Shown: positions 20,385 to 31,926 of the stretch, in pieces
How the letters are laid out: each line of letters begins with the position of its first letter
How positions within the stretch are numbered: position 1 is the stretch's first letter
From: Branchiostoma lanceolatum
Lineage: Eukaryota > Chordata > Leptocardii > Amphioxiformes > Branchiostomatidae
Assembly: GCF_035083965.1 (NCBI RefSeq)
Contig: NC_089727.1
Span: 20,882,769 to 20,946,768 of the forward strand
Reading direction: 5' to 3'
DNA: 64,000 nt
Notes under the pieces: generated by a model
Seen by the model: only the letters and a program-made list of their open reading frames with translations
Told to the model about the DNA's origin: nothing
Databases searched by the model: none
Position numbers and translations under genes: made by a program

Positions 20385-22989
20385 TTATTGCAAATTCATG
20401 CCCGTAGGCTAATTGCATATTGACAACAATGTCGAAATACAAATGTAAGGTAAAACAAAGGTATACATGAATACAAAATCATTCTATATTGCTATTCTAC
20501 AGTAAGTCTCTATATCTACGGTACTAATGCGGGGTTTGATTTCTTCTCTGAAAGCAGTGGAAAATAAAAAGTCCCACACTTTCAATGATGAGTGGGTTGG
20601 AAGATTTTAAAAGGAATATGAGTTTCTGTGTATTTCTTAATTTAGAAAAGTTTTTGGATATTTCGGATACTTTCGTGAATAATCTGTTTCTTTCGGTTTC
20701 AAATTCGGGACATTCGCATATAAAATGTATTTCATTTTCCACTGCTTTCGTTGCACATTGTCTACATGTTCTGTCCTGGACCGGTAGCTTTTTGTATCTC
20801 CCTTTCTCTATTTCTAATGGGTGCGCGCTAATCCTTATCTTACATATTGCCGCACGTTGGTCAAAGTCATTGTGATACAGATAATTTTCCATGTCGTAGA
20901 TCGTTTTTACGTTTTTGTAAAATCTTAGTTTTCCTTCATCTTTCAACAGCTTATGAAAGAATGTTTGAATATACATATCTTCTAATCTTCTTCTTAACAG
21001 CGCACATGTCTGTCTAACGTCTATATTAGGGTTGTCGGTATACCAAATGTATGAGTAGCCACAATTGTCAAGTACCTCCTTTACATGTTGAGTCCAGTTT
21101 TTCCTACGATTATTCACAGGTATATGTTGTTGTGACAGAAGTGCGTCTACTTGGAGAGGATGTGAGGAAATGTCTAGTTGTCTGAGTCGTAGCCAGTATT
21201 TGACTATGCGGACTGAAACATCTAGATCGACTGGAAATATACCCAGCTCCGCTCTACATGCTACGTTACTTGAGCTTCTTTGGACACCAAGTATATTTTT
21301 ACAAAATCTGTTTTAATTATCTCGATAAGACACTTATCGTTCAGGTAATCCTTTCCCCAGATTTCGCAACCGTACAACATGATAGACTTAATACATGCGT
21401 TATATGTCCTTAACAGGGCCTTAGGAGACAATGGTGAGCGAATCAAATGTTTGAGACTGAAAATGGCTTTACGTGCTTTTTGTGATAATTGATTTTTGGC
21501 AAGAGAAAAACTTCCCGACGACGACAACAGCAAACCTAAATAGCAGTAAGAACTTGCTGTTTCAATACTCTCTGAACCAATGAAAAAAATTCACGTCCTT
21601 GAATAGGCGTCCAGTTTTGTTAAAAATCACCACTTTTGATTTTTTCTGATTCACTTGTAAATCCGATTTTGTGCAAAACATATTAAGTCTGTCTAAAGCA
21701 CGTTGTAACCCTTCTTCGGTCTCTGAGAAAATCACCACGTCATCGGCATAAAGTAGACAAGAGACAAAAAGATTGTGCAAAGTGGGAGGTGTGCATTCGG
21801 GGTTATCTAACTCTTTGACAAGGTCATTAATAAACAGATTGAAAAGTGTAGGGCTGAGATTACAGCCCTGCTTTACACCTCTACCTGTGTCGAATAAAGG
21901 AGTGAGACCTGTGGAAGTTTTGACGCACGTCTGGGAGTTAGAATACATGGATTTGATTAATTCATAGAATTTTCCACCTATCCCTGAGCTGAGTATTTTA
22001 TAGCGAAGGCCTTCTCTCCAAACACTATCGAAAGCTTTCCTGAAGTCGACAAAACAAGCAATAGCCGTTTATTGGAATTAACGTATTTGGATATTAAGGA
22101 GTCAACAACGAAAAGGTTATCTCGTGTTCCAAAATTCTTTCGAAATCCTGATTGCTTTGGGGAGAGAAGTGAATGCGCGTCTAAATAATCAGAGAGGCGG
22201 GTGTTCATTATTGTGGTAAACAATTTGGCTAGGCAGCTCGTTACAGAAATTCCTCTGTAATTATTCAGGTCCTCTTTAGAGCCTCATTTGTGAAGTGGCA
22301 CGATGTGGCTTTCGCACTATTGTTTAGGGAAGTGGCCTGATGACATGATTAGGTTGAATAAAATTGCTAACGGCTTTGTTAGAACATGTGCGGCACATTT
22401 CAACATTTCGTTTAATATAAGATTATTGCCTGAGGCTTTACCATTCTTTAATTGTGAGATTGCTTGATTGATTTCGCTTGCTTGTATTACTGTATCCAAA
22501 GGGTTGTGTTTTGACAGTACGGTTTCCATTTCATTCAGTTTATTTTCAATGTGAATATGGAAGCTGTTGTTTGTTTTGGGTAAGTTGGATTTTTCATCAC
22601 TTCCATACAACTGTTTGAAGTATGTATGGAGAGCTTGACTGTCTACTGCTTCCTCAGTGGATACACGATCAGTTGTTTTAAATTGTTTGATTAGTTGCCA
22701 AAATGTTGAAGGATTGTTGCCGGTTTGGGAATTAAGCTGTTGTAGAATATTGTCTTTGTATGACCTTTTCGTTTTTCTTATAAGTCGAGTGTAATCTTTT
22801 TTTCATTTTGAAGTACTTGCCTCTAATGAAAGGGTCACGGGAGTTTTTTAAAAGTAATTTACCAAGATTGTTTAGGTTACGTCTGGCCGTTGCACAGTTG
22901 TCATTAAACCAGTTTTTCTTGTTTTTGTGTTTGTTATGCTGATTTGTGCCTTGTCTTGTACATCGTAATTTTAGTGATTTTAGTAATAG
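20385..22989 (-). pseudogene. Non-LTR retrotransposon (LINE family L, copy 2), RT and C-terminal half
   Basis: On the minus strand: NWFNDNCATARRNLNNLG, then SEINQAISQLKNGKASGNN, HIVPLHKGGSKEDLNNY, RGISVTSCLAKLFTTIM, PKQSGFRKNFGTRDNLF, GVKQGCNLSPTLFNLFIND, VSCLLYADDVVIFSE (catalytic YADD), KKSKVVIFNKTGRL and IMLYGCEIWGKDYLND. The C-terminal ORF (21117-20524, 197 aa) carries a possible zinc knuckle, CRQCATKAVENEIHFICEC. Several frameshifts and stops. Same family as 16.2-18.4 kb. Its 5' half lies at 27274-28620, displaced by two insertions. The 3' end is a TTTATTGCAAATTCATGCCC-type terminus. Confidence 0.9.
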
Positions 22990-22993
22990 TTAA

Positions 22994-23149
22994 AGGATGG
23001 GCGGGGCGAGTTTATGTGGATTTGGTGCAGCCCCGCCCTCCCAAGGATTTTGTTGGCAGCCCGAGGGCGGAGCCCGAGGGCTGCCAACAAAATCCGAGGG
23101 GGGTGCGGGGCTGCACCAAACCCACATATACGAGCAACTCGCCCATCCT
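22994..23149. mobile_element. GC-rich foldback MITE with TTAA target duplication
   Basis: AGGATGGGCG and CGCCCATCCT ends are flanked by TTAA on both sides (22990-22993 and 23150-23153). The arms are about 70 bp with small differences (TTTGGTGCAGCCCCGC, GGATTTTGTTGGCAGCCC). TTAA followed by AGG is what Kolobok-type elements show; the assignment is inference. It sits inside LINE copy 2, next to the Crypton-bearing element. Confidence 0.85.
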
Positions 23150-24191
23150 TTAACTTACTTAGGACATGACCCTCTTCCGAAGCAAAATACACACATTTAC
23201 ACAAGTCAAAATCATGATTCTTGTTTGGCAAAGGTTTTGCAATACCTCCTTGGGAATACAGCTGCATTTCTCTCCTTTCTTCCCCTTTTGTCTGGATTCA
23301 TGACTATGCTGTGAGTAGTGTTTCGCACATTTGTCACAGCCTTGTGTGAAATATGTCTCAAGTTTTTACAACACTTTGCTGGCTTGTGTGAAATATGTAC
23401 TCTCAAGTTTTTACAACACTTTGCTGGCATGACAATGCCATTGTCTTTTTGGGTGAGAAATGGATTGTCTGGCCAGGTAGTCATTCTCCAACTTGATCTC
23501 TAAGGAGTCAGTCATGGCGAATTTCTGTGACCAGTTTCTCGAGCATGTAGGCATTTCGACGGATGAATTTCTAACACAGCCCGACCCGTTTCCTGACTTC
23601 AAGCTTGAGTCAGTCGATGATGCCGCTCTGTTGGAGCATGTTGGCATTTCAGCCGACATGTTCTGTTCTCAGCCTGATCCATTTGACGAACAGACCCACT
23701 CATCAGGACGTTTTGCTGCGCCGATATCAGCTTCTGCCATAGAGGAGAAGGTGCAGGCACGCATCCCTGAGAAGACAAAGGCGGCGACTAGATGGGGCAA
23801 GACTGTGTGGGATTGCTGGGCTCTTAGCCGCAACTCGCAGCGCACCGTGGGCGACATCAACCCGCAAGACCAGTACCACATCGTACCAACATCGCTGCAA
23901 ACAACAACAGCAGCTGAGATGAACTTTTGGCTTTCCCGGTTTGTTTTCGAGGTGCGCCGCGTTGACGGGAAGCCTTACCCAGCAAGTTCGGTGTATGGCA
24001 TCATCTGTGGCTTGATGCGTCACTTCAGAGAAGAGCTTGGCAGACATGACGTCAACTTCTTGGACAAGAAAGACATCAGATTTGCAAAGTTCCGTAAAGC
24101 TATGGACCCAAGGATGAAAGAACTGACGGCAGAAGGAGTGGGGTTAGAGAAGCGCCAGGCTGACCCCTTGACAATGGAGGACGAGGACAAC

Positions 24192-25851
24192 ATTACGAAC
24201 TGGCTCAATTCAGAAGCGTATAATGCAAATGAGCGGTCTGGACGTAGATAGGCGGAGTTTTATTGACTCTCGGCTAGGTGTCAATTACTATGCTAATCCC
24301 CACAGCACACACAGCCAGCCCTGAGCTAGAATTCCCATTATGTTCAACAAATCTCCATATAAGTCGAATTCAGACTATCTAAGTCTTTCCCAACAGGGCT
24401 CACTAAAGCCAGTACTATGAGCTAACGTTAATCCTACCGTTATGTTTGAAACACACGTCCGCTAATTGTGGTATTCAGACTCCCTATAGGTTGAGTTTCT
24501 TCAACAGGGTTCACTGAATCCAATCCTTAGCTAGACCTAGCTACCGTTATGTTTGAAACACACGTCCGCTATATATAAATTGCGATATTCAATCCCCCTA
24601 TAAGTTGAGTTTCCCCAACAGGGTTCACTGAATCCAATCCTGAGCTAGACCTAGCTACCGTTATGTTTGAAACACACGTCCGCTATATATAAATTGTGGT
24701 ATTCAGTCTCCCTATAAGTTGAGTTTCCCCAACAGGGTTCACTGAATCCAATCCTGAGCTAGACCTAGCTACCATTATGTTTGAAACACACGTCCGCTAT
24801 ATATAAATTGTGGTATTCAGTCTCCCCATAAGTTGAGTTTCCCCAACAGGGTTCACTGAATCCAATCCTGAGCTAGACCTGGCTACCGTTATGTTTGAAA
24901 CACACATCCGCTATTTGTGGTATTCAGTCTCCCTATAAGTTGAGTTTCCCCAACAGGGTTCACTGAATCCAATCCTGAGCTAGACCTAGCTACCGTTATG
25001 TTTGAAACACACGTCCGCTATATATAAATTGTGGTATTCAGTCTCCCTATAAGTTGAGTTTCCCCAACAGGGTTCACTGAATCCAATCCTGAGCTAGACC
25101 TAGCTACCGTTATGTTTGAAACACACGTCCGCTATATATAAATTGTGATATTCAGTCTCCCTATAAGTTGAGTTTCCTCAACAGGGTTCACTGAATCCAA
25201 TCCTAAGCTAGACTTACCGTTATGTTTGAAACACACGTCCGCTATTTGTGGTATTCAGTCTCCCTATAAGTTGAGTTTCCCCAACAGGGTTCACTGAATC
25301 CAATCCTGAGCTAGACCTAGCTAGAACTTTGGCAACACAAATGCCATGGTTGACGTTGATTCCTGCCATGGGGCTAGAACGATCCGCGTGTGTGGCCAAC
25401 ACCGCTTCCCACGCTAAAGTGACCAGTCCGAGACAGATGGCCCGTGATATCTACGTCACAGGAAAGGACGTCACAGGAAAGGAGAGCGCTGATTGGCTTC
25501 ACTATTGAAAGGAAATTCCGTCACCGAACTGTGAAGGAAGACCATTGTTTAGCTCTCTAATTAATGCATGTGAATACAGGAGACCGCTTTACTAATCTTC
25601 AAGCATCCACTGTTCCCAAATCAGCCAGCTAGAGAAGCTCCAGTCAGCCAGAGAAGCTCCGGGATTGTAGCGCACTTCGTAATAATAAATTCAAGGATAC
25701 AAGGCATTGGTATCTGGTGTCTTTGGTCTAGAGTCAAGCTACCACGCGGTTATTTGCTAGCGCCAAGGTGCCAATAGCACTCCGCACAGCGGGGGAGCCG
25801 CAGAAACTGCGGTTTTCCATAATACGCTTCTGAATTGGCTCAGTTCGTAAT
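24192..25851. mobile_element. 1,660-bp inverted-repeat element inserted in the recombinase gene
   Basis: The left end ATTACGAACTGGCTCAATTC (continuing AGAAGCGTAT) is repeated inversely at 25851 as ATTACGAACTGAGCCAATTC (continuing AGAAGCGTAT). Arms are about 34 bp. It lies exactly between codon AAC (24189-24191) and codon GAG (25852-25854); without it the protein reads EDEDN-ELWTSG. It contains a tandem array and no coding frame. Superfamily unknown, and no target duplication is visible. Confidence 0.85.
24340..25325. repeat. Minisatellite, ~98- to 114-bp units, about eight copies
   Basis: TATGTTTGAAACACACGTCC, TATTCAGTCTCCCTATAAG, TTGAGTTTCCCCAACAGGG and TTCACTGAATCCAATCCTG recur in order. 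Units differ mainly in presence or absence of TATATATAAAT. The array fills the left two-thirds of the inverted-repeat element. Confidence 0.95.
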
Positions 25852-26639
25852 GAGCTGTGGACGTCTGGTACAATTTCTACGCACACTTCCATGGGACTGT
25901 CTCATGGGGTGTTTTTCTATAACTGCAAAGTCTTCGGGCTGCGGGGGATGGACGAGCACCGGAGGCTGCAGGTCGAGCAATACAAGTTTGGAAGTGATGT
26001 CAACGGGCGGTACATGCAGTACACAGGCAGGATATAAGCAAGAACGTGCAGGGGGGACTGAACCAACGGAAGGTGGATGTTAAGTCCATCAAGCAGCACG
26101 CGGACAACACCAACACAAGGTGTGTGGTGAACCTGTTTGAAACTTACATAAACTCTTTGCCAGAGAAGAAAGGCAGCTTTTACAGACGGCCACTTAACGT
26201 ACTTGCCAAGTCCACCATGCCCAAGTTTTCGCTGCAGGTGGTCGGCAAGAACACTCTGGGGACCTACATCAAGTCCATGTGCACCAAGGCAGGTGTTTCC
26301 ATGGAGGGCCGAAACCTGAAAAATCACAGCGGGAAGGTGACCTGTGCAACACAAATGTTTGCGGCAGGTTTCGACGAGCAGACCATCATGTCCCGGACGG
26401 GAGCAGCGCCGTCCGGGCATACAAACGTCCATCGTCAAGCCTGCTGCAAGGAGTTAGCAACAGTCTCCAGCCACCAAAGCCAACCCAAACTGAACAGTCT
26501 CCTGATCCTGACAAGAAAACGGACGCACCAACCGGCATCACTCAGGCTACTGTCAAGGAGACAGCTGCAGGTAACGTTGGAGGCAGACTGTCCATCAGCC
26601 ACCCAAACGGACTAAAGATTGTCTTGGACTTGTAGACTG

Positions 26640-27066
26640 TTATGTTTAAGACGACTGTATTTCGTCCATGCCAATCCTTTAACTTTTACTGTAGTGCATA
26701 CTTTTTTATGTAGTTTAGCTATAGATCTTAGACACATGGGCTCGGTTGACAAGATGCTTTGCTTTCATGTATAAACCTGCACTATTTTTTGTTTGTTTTG
26801 TTATAACTATGCTTTGTTTTCATTAACGTTGTATTACCTGCACTGTTTTTTTTTGTTATGACTACGCTTTGTTTCATGCACTGTTTTTTGTTATGAAAAA
26901 CGCTTTCATACGCTTTCATTTTTATGCAACAATTGAAAGTTTCTGTCTTCATTATTCATGTTTCTTTATTATTCATGTTTATTCTTTTGAATAAAGATGT
27001 CCAGGAACACTGATTAATTTGCTGTTTTCCCTTTTTTGTTAATCCTTTAATTGCTTTTATTTGCAT
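26640..27066. other. Probable 3' UTR of the recombinase gene
   Basis: T-rich with TTTTGTTATGACTA.GCTTTG repeats and an AATAAA near 26990 in the recombinase strand; no coding frame. Confidence 0.4.
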
Positions 27067-27273
27067 GTAAATGGTGGGCGTCTCCAACTTAGTCAGTGGG
27101 CGTCTCGAACTTAGTCAATTTATTCGTTGGTTAGTGCATGGGCGTCTCTAACTTAGTCAATTTATTCGTTGGTTAGTCCACCTCTGGTACCTAAGGGACC
27201 TTACAATGTGGATTTAATCACAAGAAATACACGCTCCTGATTGGCTGAGGAAAGAGGGTCATGTTCTAAGTAA

Positions 27274-28620
27274 CGATGACAGACCAGTGAGTGTATTTTC
27301 GATTGAGTTCAAATTCGGCGTGGTTAACGTTTCTTGACTGTTTTTCATAACGTTTTCTACATTGAAAGTAAATTCGAGGGTATTGACAATTTCCTTGAAC
27401 TTTTCTTTAGAGTCGGCGCTCCACACAAATTTACGGTGTGGCCGAATGGGAAGAGAGGATTTTTTGGGCAACGGTTTTGAATAACAATGCAGAATCAGTG
27501 AAAGTTTACAGTGATCCGAAAGAGGTGTTAATGGGTGGACATGGAACAGAGAAACTTTACGAAAAAGGAATTTTTCACTGACAAGAACATAGTCGACTAC
27601 ACTAGACCCGTTTGGCTGATAGCATGTGAGTTTGCCTAGTGCAACTCCTGGTGCTCTGCCATTTAGAATTCTTACCTTTCTGTTGGTACATAGCTCAATC
27701 AAATTTTTACCGAAAATAGTGGGGGTACTTGTGTTCATATTATTACGGGGCAATGGACTGTCGAAATCATAGTCCTCTGGGAGGCTGTCAATTGGCTAAT
27801 CATCTTCAATGTAATCTTTTAGGTTACCCACGCGTGCATTCAAGTCTCCCCCTACTATCACCTCGCCATAGTTTTTGTAATAGGCTATTTCGTTTTCAAG
27901 CACGTCAAAAATGTCATATGTTCTATTGGAATGAATTGTGGATCTATTTGGGCTTATATAAACGGATGCTAGGAACATATCTTCGTCTATATTTAACAAT
28001 TCTTTGCTGACTTTTACCCAAAGAATATCCTCTGATTTGCTGTCTAATTTTGTAACGAAGTTTTTGTATTGCTTTTTAAACAGGAATATGATACCGCCGG
28101 AACTACGTTTAGCTTTCCTAGTTTTGGTTCTAACACTTCTAAAACATAAAAAGTTGGGGAAATGTTTCTCACCTGTATGCCAAGTCTCGAGGATGGAAAA
28201 GAAATCAAACCCTTCTATCTGACTTACAAAATCACTATCTTCTACTTTGTTACCGAGTCCGTGTACATTCCAAAAGCCAAAGGATATCCCATGGCTTTTG
28301 GAGATAGGTCTAGAGTTCCTATTTCTCTTACTGTACGTCGTGTTTTCCGGACGACACATCAGTTCGAACCTTGAGGTCTTCCATTACTGGGTCTGGAAAA
28401 TGATCCATGATACAGCCCGCTGTCACGGTAGGGCGGCGGTGCTCCGTAGGGTCCGTTGTAGAATGGTGGTGCCTCACATGGCCTGCTGTTGTAGCGCGGG
28501 GGTGGGGTATCTGCGCCGAAAATCCCAAAGGATGCTGGACGACGGATTCCACATCGACATCGTCAATCGCAACGTGATGCCCAAGTGTGCGCTAGACATG
28601 GTGAGCAGTTTTTCTCCTAA
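27274..28620 (-). pseudogene. LINE family L copy 2, 5' half: ORF1 end and apurinic endonuclease
   Basis: ORF2 starts at ATG 28359 (MCRPENTTYSKRNRNS) and encodes an EEP-type endonuclease: ISFGFWNVHGLGNK, FFSILETWHTGE, SSGGIIFLFKKQY, VIVGGDLNARVGN, then after one break KLTCYQPNGSSVVDYVLVS and LTPLSDHCKLSLIL, which carries the conserved SDH. A frame ending at the TGA 28361-28359 is rich in Pro and Tyr (FYNGPYGAPPPYRD) and is the likely ORF1 tail. The ORF1 stop and ORF2 start overlap as TGATG. Joined to 20385-22989, the ORF2 length is normal for a LINE (~1,180 codons). One frame break lies near 27755-27800. Confidence 0.88.
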
Positions 28621-28765
28621 ACCATAGGCCATATCTTGGACAAAAATGGACTTGAGCTCAAGTTGAAGCCGGGAGGTCCGTGTAAACAAACTTTGCTCAG
28701 ATTAATCTCACCCCAGTTATAATGTTTTAAGTGTGTAACGTGTCTATTTAACCATTTTGATAAGT

Positions 28766-28962
28766 ATTAAAATGGACTCAACACCTTTCCATCCATCAAC
28801 AGATCATGATTCTCTCCGCTGATGAGGCTTCGTGTAGACAAAGGGGATGGTACACTTCTAAATTGAACCTAGAACTGAAATGACAATCAAGTTAACTTCC
28901 TGCCCTGTCATGCCCCCAGAAATCTGGAGATGAAATTTTTGTTAATGACCTTTATGGAATGC
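28766..28962 (+). repeat. Dispersed repeat R, left part, copy 1
   Basis: AAAATGGACTCAACACCTTT, AGATCATGATT, CGAAATGACAATCA-like and CTGTCATGCCCCCAG blocks recur in order at 40646-40832. See the right part at 34617-34713. Confidence 0.85.
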
Positions 28963-29716
28963 AAAATGTACAATTTTACAGCAATCATGTATGTCATGAT
29001 CTTACTATGCGTTAGCTAGGGTCAAGTTTTATTTTGCGTCTTTTATAAAAAGAATCTAGTAGATGTTGATATTGTCAGTTTATGGTATAGAGCCTTCTGA
29101 GTCTCTCTTTATGGAAATTTTGGCTACTTATATTAAGGTTAAGGCTGACGTTGGAACACACACACACACATACACTAACACACTGACATACTAACATGCA
29201 AGCAAGCACACAAACTAACACATTAACATCCATCTGACAGATTCCTTAGCCTTAAAGGAGTATTCCACTCTGTGAGCGGGAATTGTCATTCGTCTGAGAA
29301 TGAATTGTTATTCTTGGATCTAGTTTGTCTTGTAAAATTTACCATGAGTGGGAGCCTGAACGCAAGGCGCTACATGATAGTGATCAAGGCATGAAACCCC
29401 CGAAGGATCCATCCAACAATCCCAGAATTCAATGCGCGGTGCGCTACCGAGGGGAGGGCTTGCCAACATGGAGGGAGGGCATGCCAGCATGGACCCCGAT
29501 GAGAAAACAGGTTGGTACTGGTATAGATGACGATGCTATGAAGTTCAGGAATACATTTTTGAGTAGACCAAATGTGTGTGCACAATCGTTATCAGAACTG
29601 CCTGGCCAGCGCTTTTCGATTTTATGTTGTTGTTGTTGTTGTTGTCCTTCTGTAGTATTTTCTACACGCATACAAGTAGCCATTTTAGATAGCAAAAAGG
29701 TATTTTTAAGAATGCC

Positions 29717-30800
29717 AAAAACTCTGTATTCCAAGAGCCGATACACTTCAAACTTGTTGTGTACATTCCTGAATATATGATAGTCACTCGGCTGTTTTTG
29801 TTAGCGTATCAAATGAACTGTTAGCTAGAAATTCGGGCCAGAAGATGGCTCAATATCATCGACGCCATTTTACCTGGGTATGGGACCTATAAAAGGCTCC
29901 TCACTATCATGCCAAAATCTCTGTCCTCCATAACACCAGCGACTTCAGAATTTGTGTGTACATTCCTGAATATATGATAGTCACTCGGCTATTTTCGTTA
30001 GCGTATGAAATTAACCGTTAGCGAGAAATTCGGGCCAGAAGATGGCTCAGTTATCATCGACGCCATTTTGCCTGGGTATGGGACCTACAAAAAGCTCCTC
30101 ACTATAGTGCCCAGATCTCTGTCTTCCCAAACACCAGCCACTTCAGACTTTGTGTGTACATTCCTGAATATATCATAGTCACTCGGCTATTTTTGGTTAG
30201 CTTATCGGCACAACCGGTAGCGAGAAATTCGGGCAAGAAGATGGTTCTCATCGACGCCATTTCGCCTGCCATAATGGTGACCTACATTCAACTCCACTCT
30301 AAAGTGTCAAAATATCTGTATTCCAAGATTTGAGCGACTTCAAACTTTTTGCGTACATTCCTGAATATATGATAGTCATTCCACTGCTTTCGTTAGCTTA
30401 TAGAGTCAACCGATGGCGAGAAATTCGGGCCAGAAGATGGCTCATTTCTAATCGACGCCATTTTGCCTGGATGTTTACATAATGGTGACCTACATTCAAC
30501 TCAACACTAAAGTGCCAAGATCTCTGGATTCCAAGACCTTAGCGACTTCAAACTTTTTTCTGTACATTCCTGGATATATGATAGTCAGTCGACTGCTTCC
30601 GTTAGCTAGGCACATCAACCGTTAGCGAGAAATTAGGGCCAGAAATGGGCTATGCAAGCAGACGTGCTGATTTGTCATGGACTCCATTTTTTTTGTTATT
30701 GACATTTGGTCTGGTCTAAATTCAACTCCTTACTTAACTTCTCAAGTACCCGAATCTCTGTATTAGACTTCAAAATTTTTGTGTACATTCCAGGATATAT
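29717..30800. repeat. Tandem array of ~200-bp units (about six copies)
   Basis: GTACATTCCTGAATATATGA recurs near 29758, 29955, 30153, 30351, 30560 and 30781. Other recurring blocks are CGAGAAATTCGGGCCAGAAG and CGACGCCATTTTGCCTGG. Units diverge progressively to the right. Confidence 0.9.
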
Positions 30801-30804
30801 GATA

Positions 30805-30908
30805 GTCAAGCTTTATGATTGTTTTAACAATCATATAGCTTGACACAATTTCTCGCAAACTCTATAAGCTTTCAAGCTTATAGTTATAGAGTTTGTGAGA
30901 AATTGTGT
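30805..30908. repeat. Two abutting hairpins
   Basis: First: GTCAAGCTTTATGATTG against CAATCATATAGCTTGAC. Second: ACACAATTTCTCGCAAACTC against GAGTTTGTGAGAAATTGTGT. They overlap by 2 bp, at the end of the tandem array. Confidence 0.9.
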
Positions 30909-31115
30909 CTGAGGTTGGCCACACTAACAGACACCGCCATGATTCATTTGATCTGGCTTATTTCAGGTCAACATATGACTTCCATTTGTACTCTGATTAC
31001 ATAAACTATGTATCTATCTATATCTATATGACGCAGAATGTCTGTCTTAATGATTTCATGATTGATGCGTATATTTTCAGTAAATACATTACTGTCATTT
31101 TGTTTTTTGATAGAA

Positions 31116-31926
31116 ATGGTAAGGACGCCAAGGAAAGAAAATCCAAGGAAAAGCCCAGGGAAACGCCCAAGACAAAAGGTAGTGTTTTTTTTAGTATAAT
31201 TTATATAATGTAGAAAATGATGTAACATCTCTAGCTTGTTCTCATCTATGGACACTTACTTCTTGCAATGACAACATTGAATTTTATCTAGGGCTCGGCT
31301 GTCATATTGTGTGTCATTGGTAAGATTACTTTTTATGGTAAAAAAGAGGGAAAAAAAGTGTATGATACTAGCAGGGCCTGACATTCATTGTTTGGATAAT
31401 TACTGCACTGGTACCGGTGCACCTAACCAGTAACCTAAAGATGTAAGTGTACAGAAATATTTTTGTATGCATAGCATAGAATAGTAAACAATGAATTATA
31501 AACCTTTTCTTAGAGTGACTTTGAAATTCTATGGCTAACTAAACAAGTAATATAATAATGTTCTTTGTTTTTGGACAAAATGTCAAGCTGTATAATACAA
31601 GTAGTGTACAATCGTACATCTTCATGATTTTTCTTTTTAATCTTTTTAGGAAAATTGCCGGCTTAGCATTATTTTGGCACCTCTGTATCAATGAATTAAC
31701 TCTATGAATCACAAAGATGTAGTTGACTTCAGAATACATTCTCTCTGCAGGTGATCTAAAGTGGCTTCTGGGCTACAGCAAAAGGCAAAGGGATGATGTG
31801 GTGAAGAACATCTACGAGGACTACACTTTCAGAAGAATGCTGTTGGAGGCTGTCGTGCACAGGCGCCGGGAGTCCAATGAGTACTGGGGGGACCAGGTGC
31901 TCCCAAAGCCAGACTTACCCCCCTAA
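31116..31926 (+). CDS. Small basic protein, three-exon gene, function unknown
   Basis: Exons 31116-31178, 31292-31319 and 31751-31926, all with GT-AG borders and matching phases (0, then 1). The ATG starts MVRTPRKENPRKSPGKRPRQ, a basic AT-hook-like N-terminus. The 28-nt middle exon adds GSAVILCVIG. The last exon encodes DLKWLLGYSKRQRDDVV, RRMLLEAVVHRRRESNEYWG and a stop TAA. The total is about 88 residues, or the protein may continue through a possible donor at GACCAG|GTGCTC near 31903. I do not recognise a family. It lies inside element K and may be one of its genes, possibly a DNA-binding partner. Confidence 0.5.

Larger units (their letters stand above)
23514..26635 (+). pseudogene. Crypton-type tyrosine recombinase (DUF3504), interrupted
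   Basis: The first ATG of a fitting frame is at 23514. Coding parts are 23514-24191 and 25852-26635. The N-terminal part has two HVGIS repeats, a charged linker, TRWGKTVWDCWALSR and the LQTTTAAEMNFWLSRFV, EVRRVDGKPYPASSVY, CGLMRHFREELG block typical of DUF3504. The C-terminal part has ELWTSGTIS, GVFFYNCKVFGLRGMDEHR, KGSFYRRPLNVLAKS, FSLQVVGKNTLGTYIK and NHSGKVTCATQMF, followed by RAYKRPSSSLLQ with the likely catalytic tyrosine. Damage: a 1,660-bp insertion after the AAC codon at 24189-24191, a stop TAA near 26035 (frame resumes as QGGLNQRKV), and a frameshift near 26402 just before the tyrosine. Related to ZMYM2/QRICH1-type domesticated recombinases; inactive as read. Confidence 0.88.
23155..27273 (+). 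mobile_element. 4.1-kb element with ~25-bp terminal inverted repeats carrying a DUF3504 tyrosine recombinase
   Basis: The left end is TTACTTAGGACATGACCC.CTTCC (23155-23178). The right end, read inversely from 27273, is TTACTTAGAACATGACCC.CTTTCC. The element splits LINE copy 2: its endonuclease half resumes at 27274 and its RT half at 22989. Internal features include a 46-bp direct repeat (about 23338-23428, TGTGTGAAATATGT...TTTGCTGGC) and GGGCGTCTC.AACTTAGTCA repeats at 27070-27180. It encodes the interrupted recombinase at 23514-26635. Classical Cryptons lack TIRs, so the inverted ends are notable. Target duplication not resolved. Confidence 0.75.

Noticed and set aside
24340-25325. CRISPR-like regularity of repeats
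   Set aside because: The whole 98- to 114-bp unit is repeated, with no unique spacers, in a eukaryotic transposon context. It is a minisatellite.
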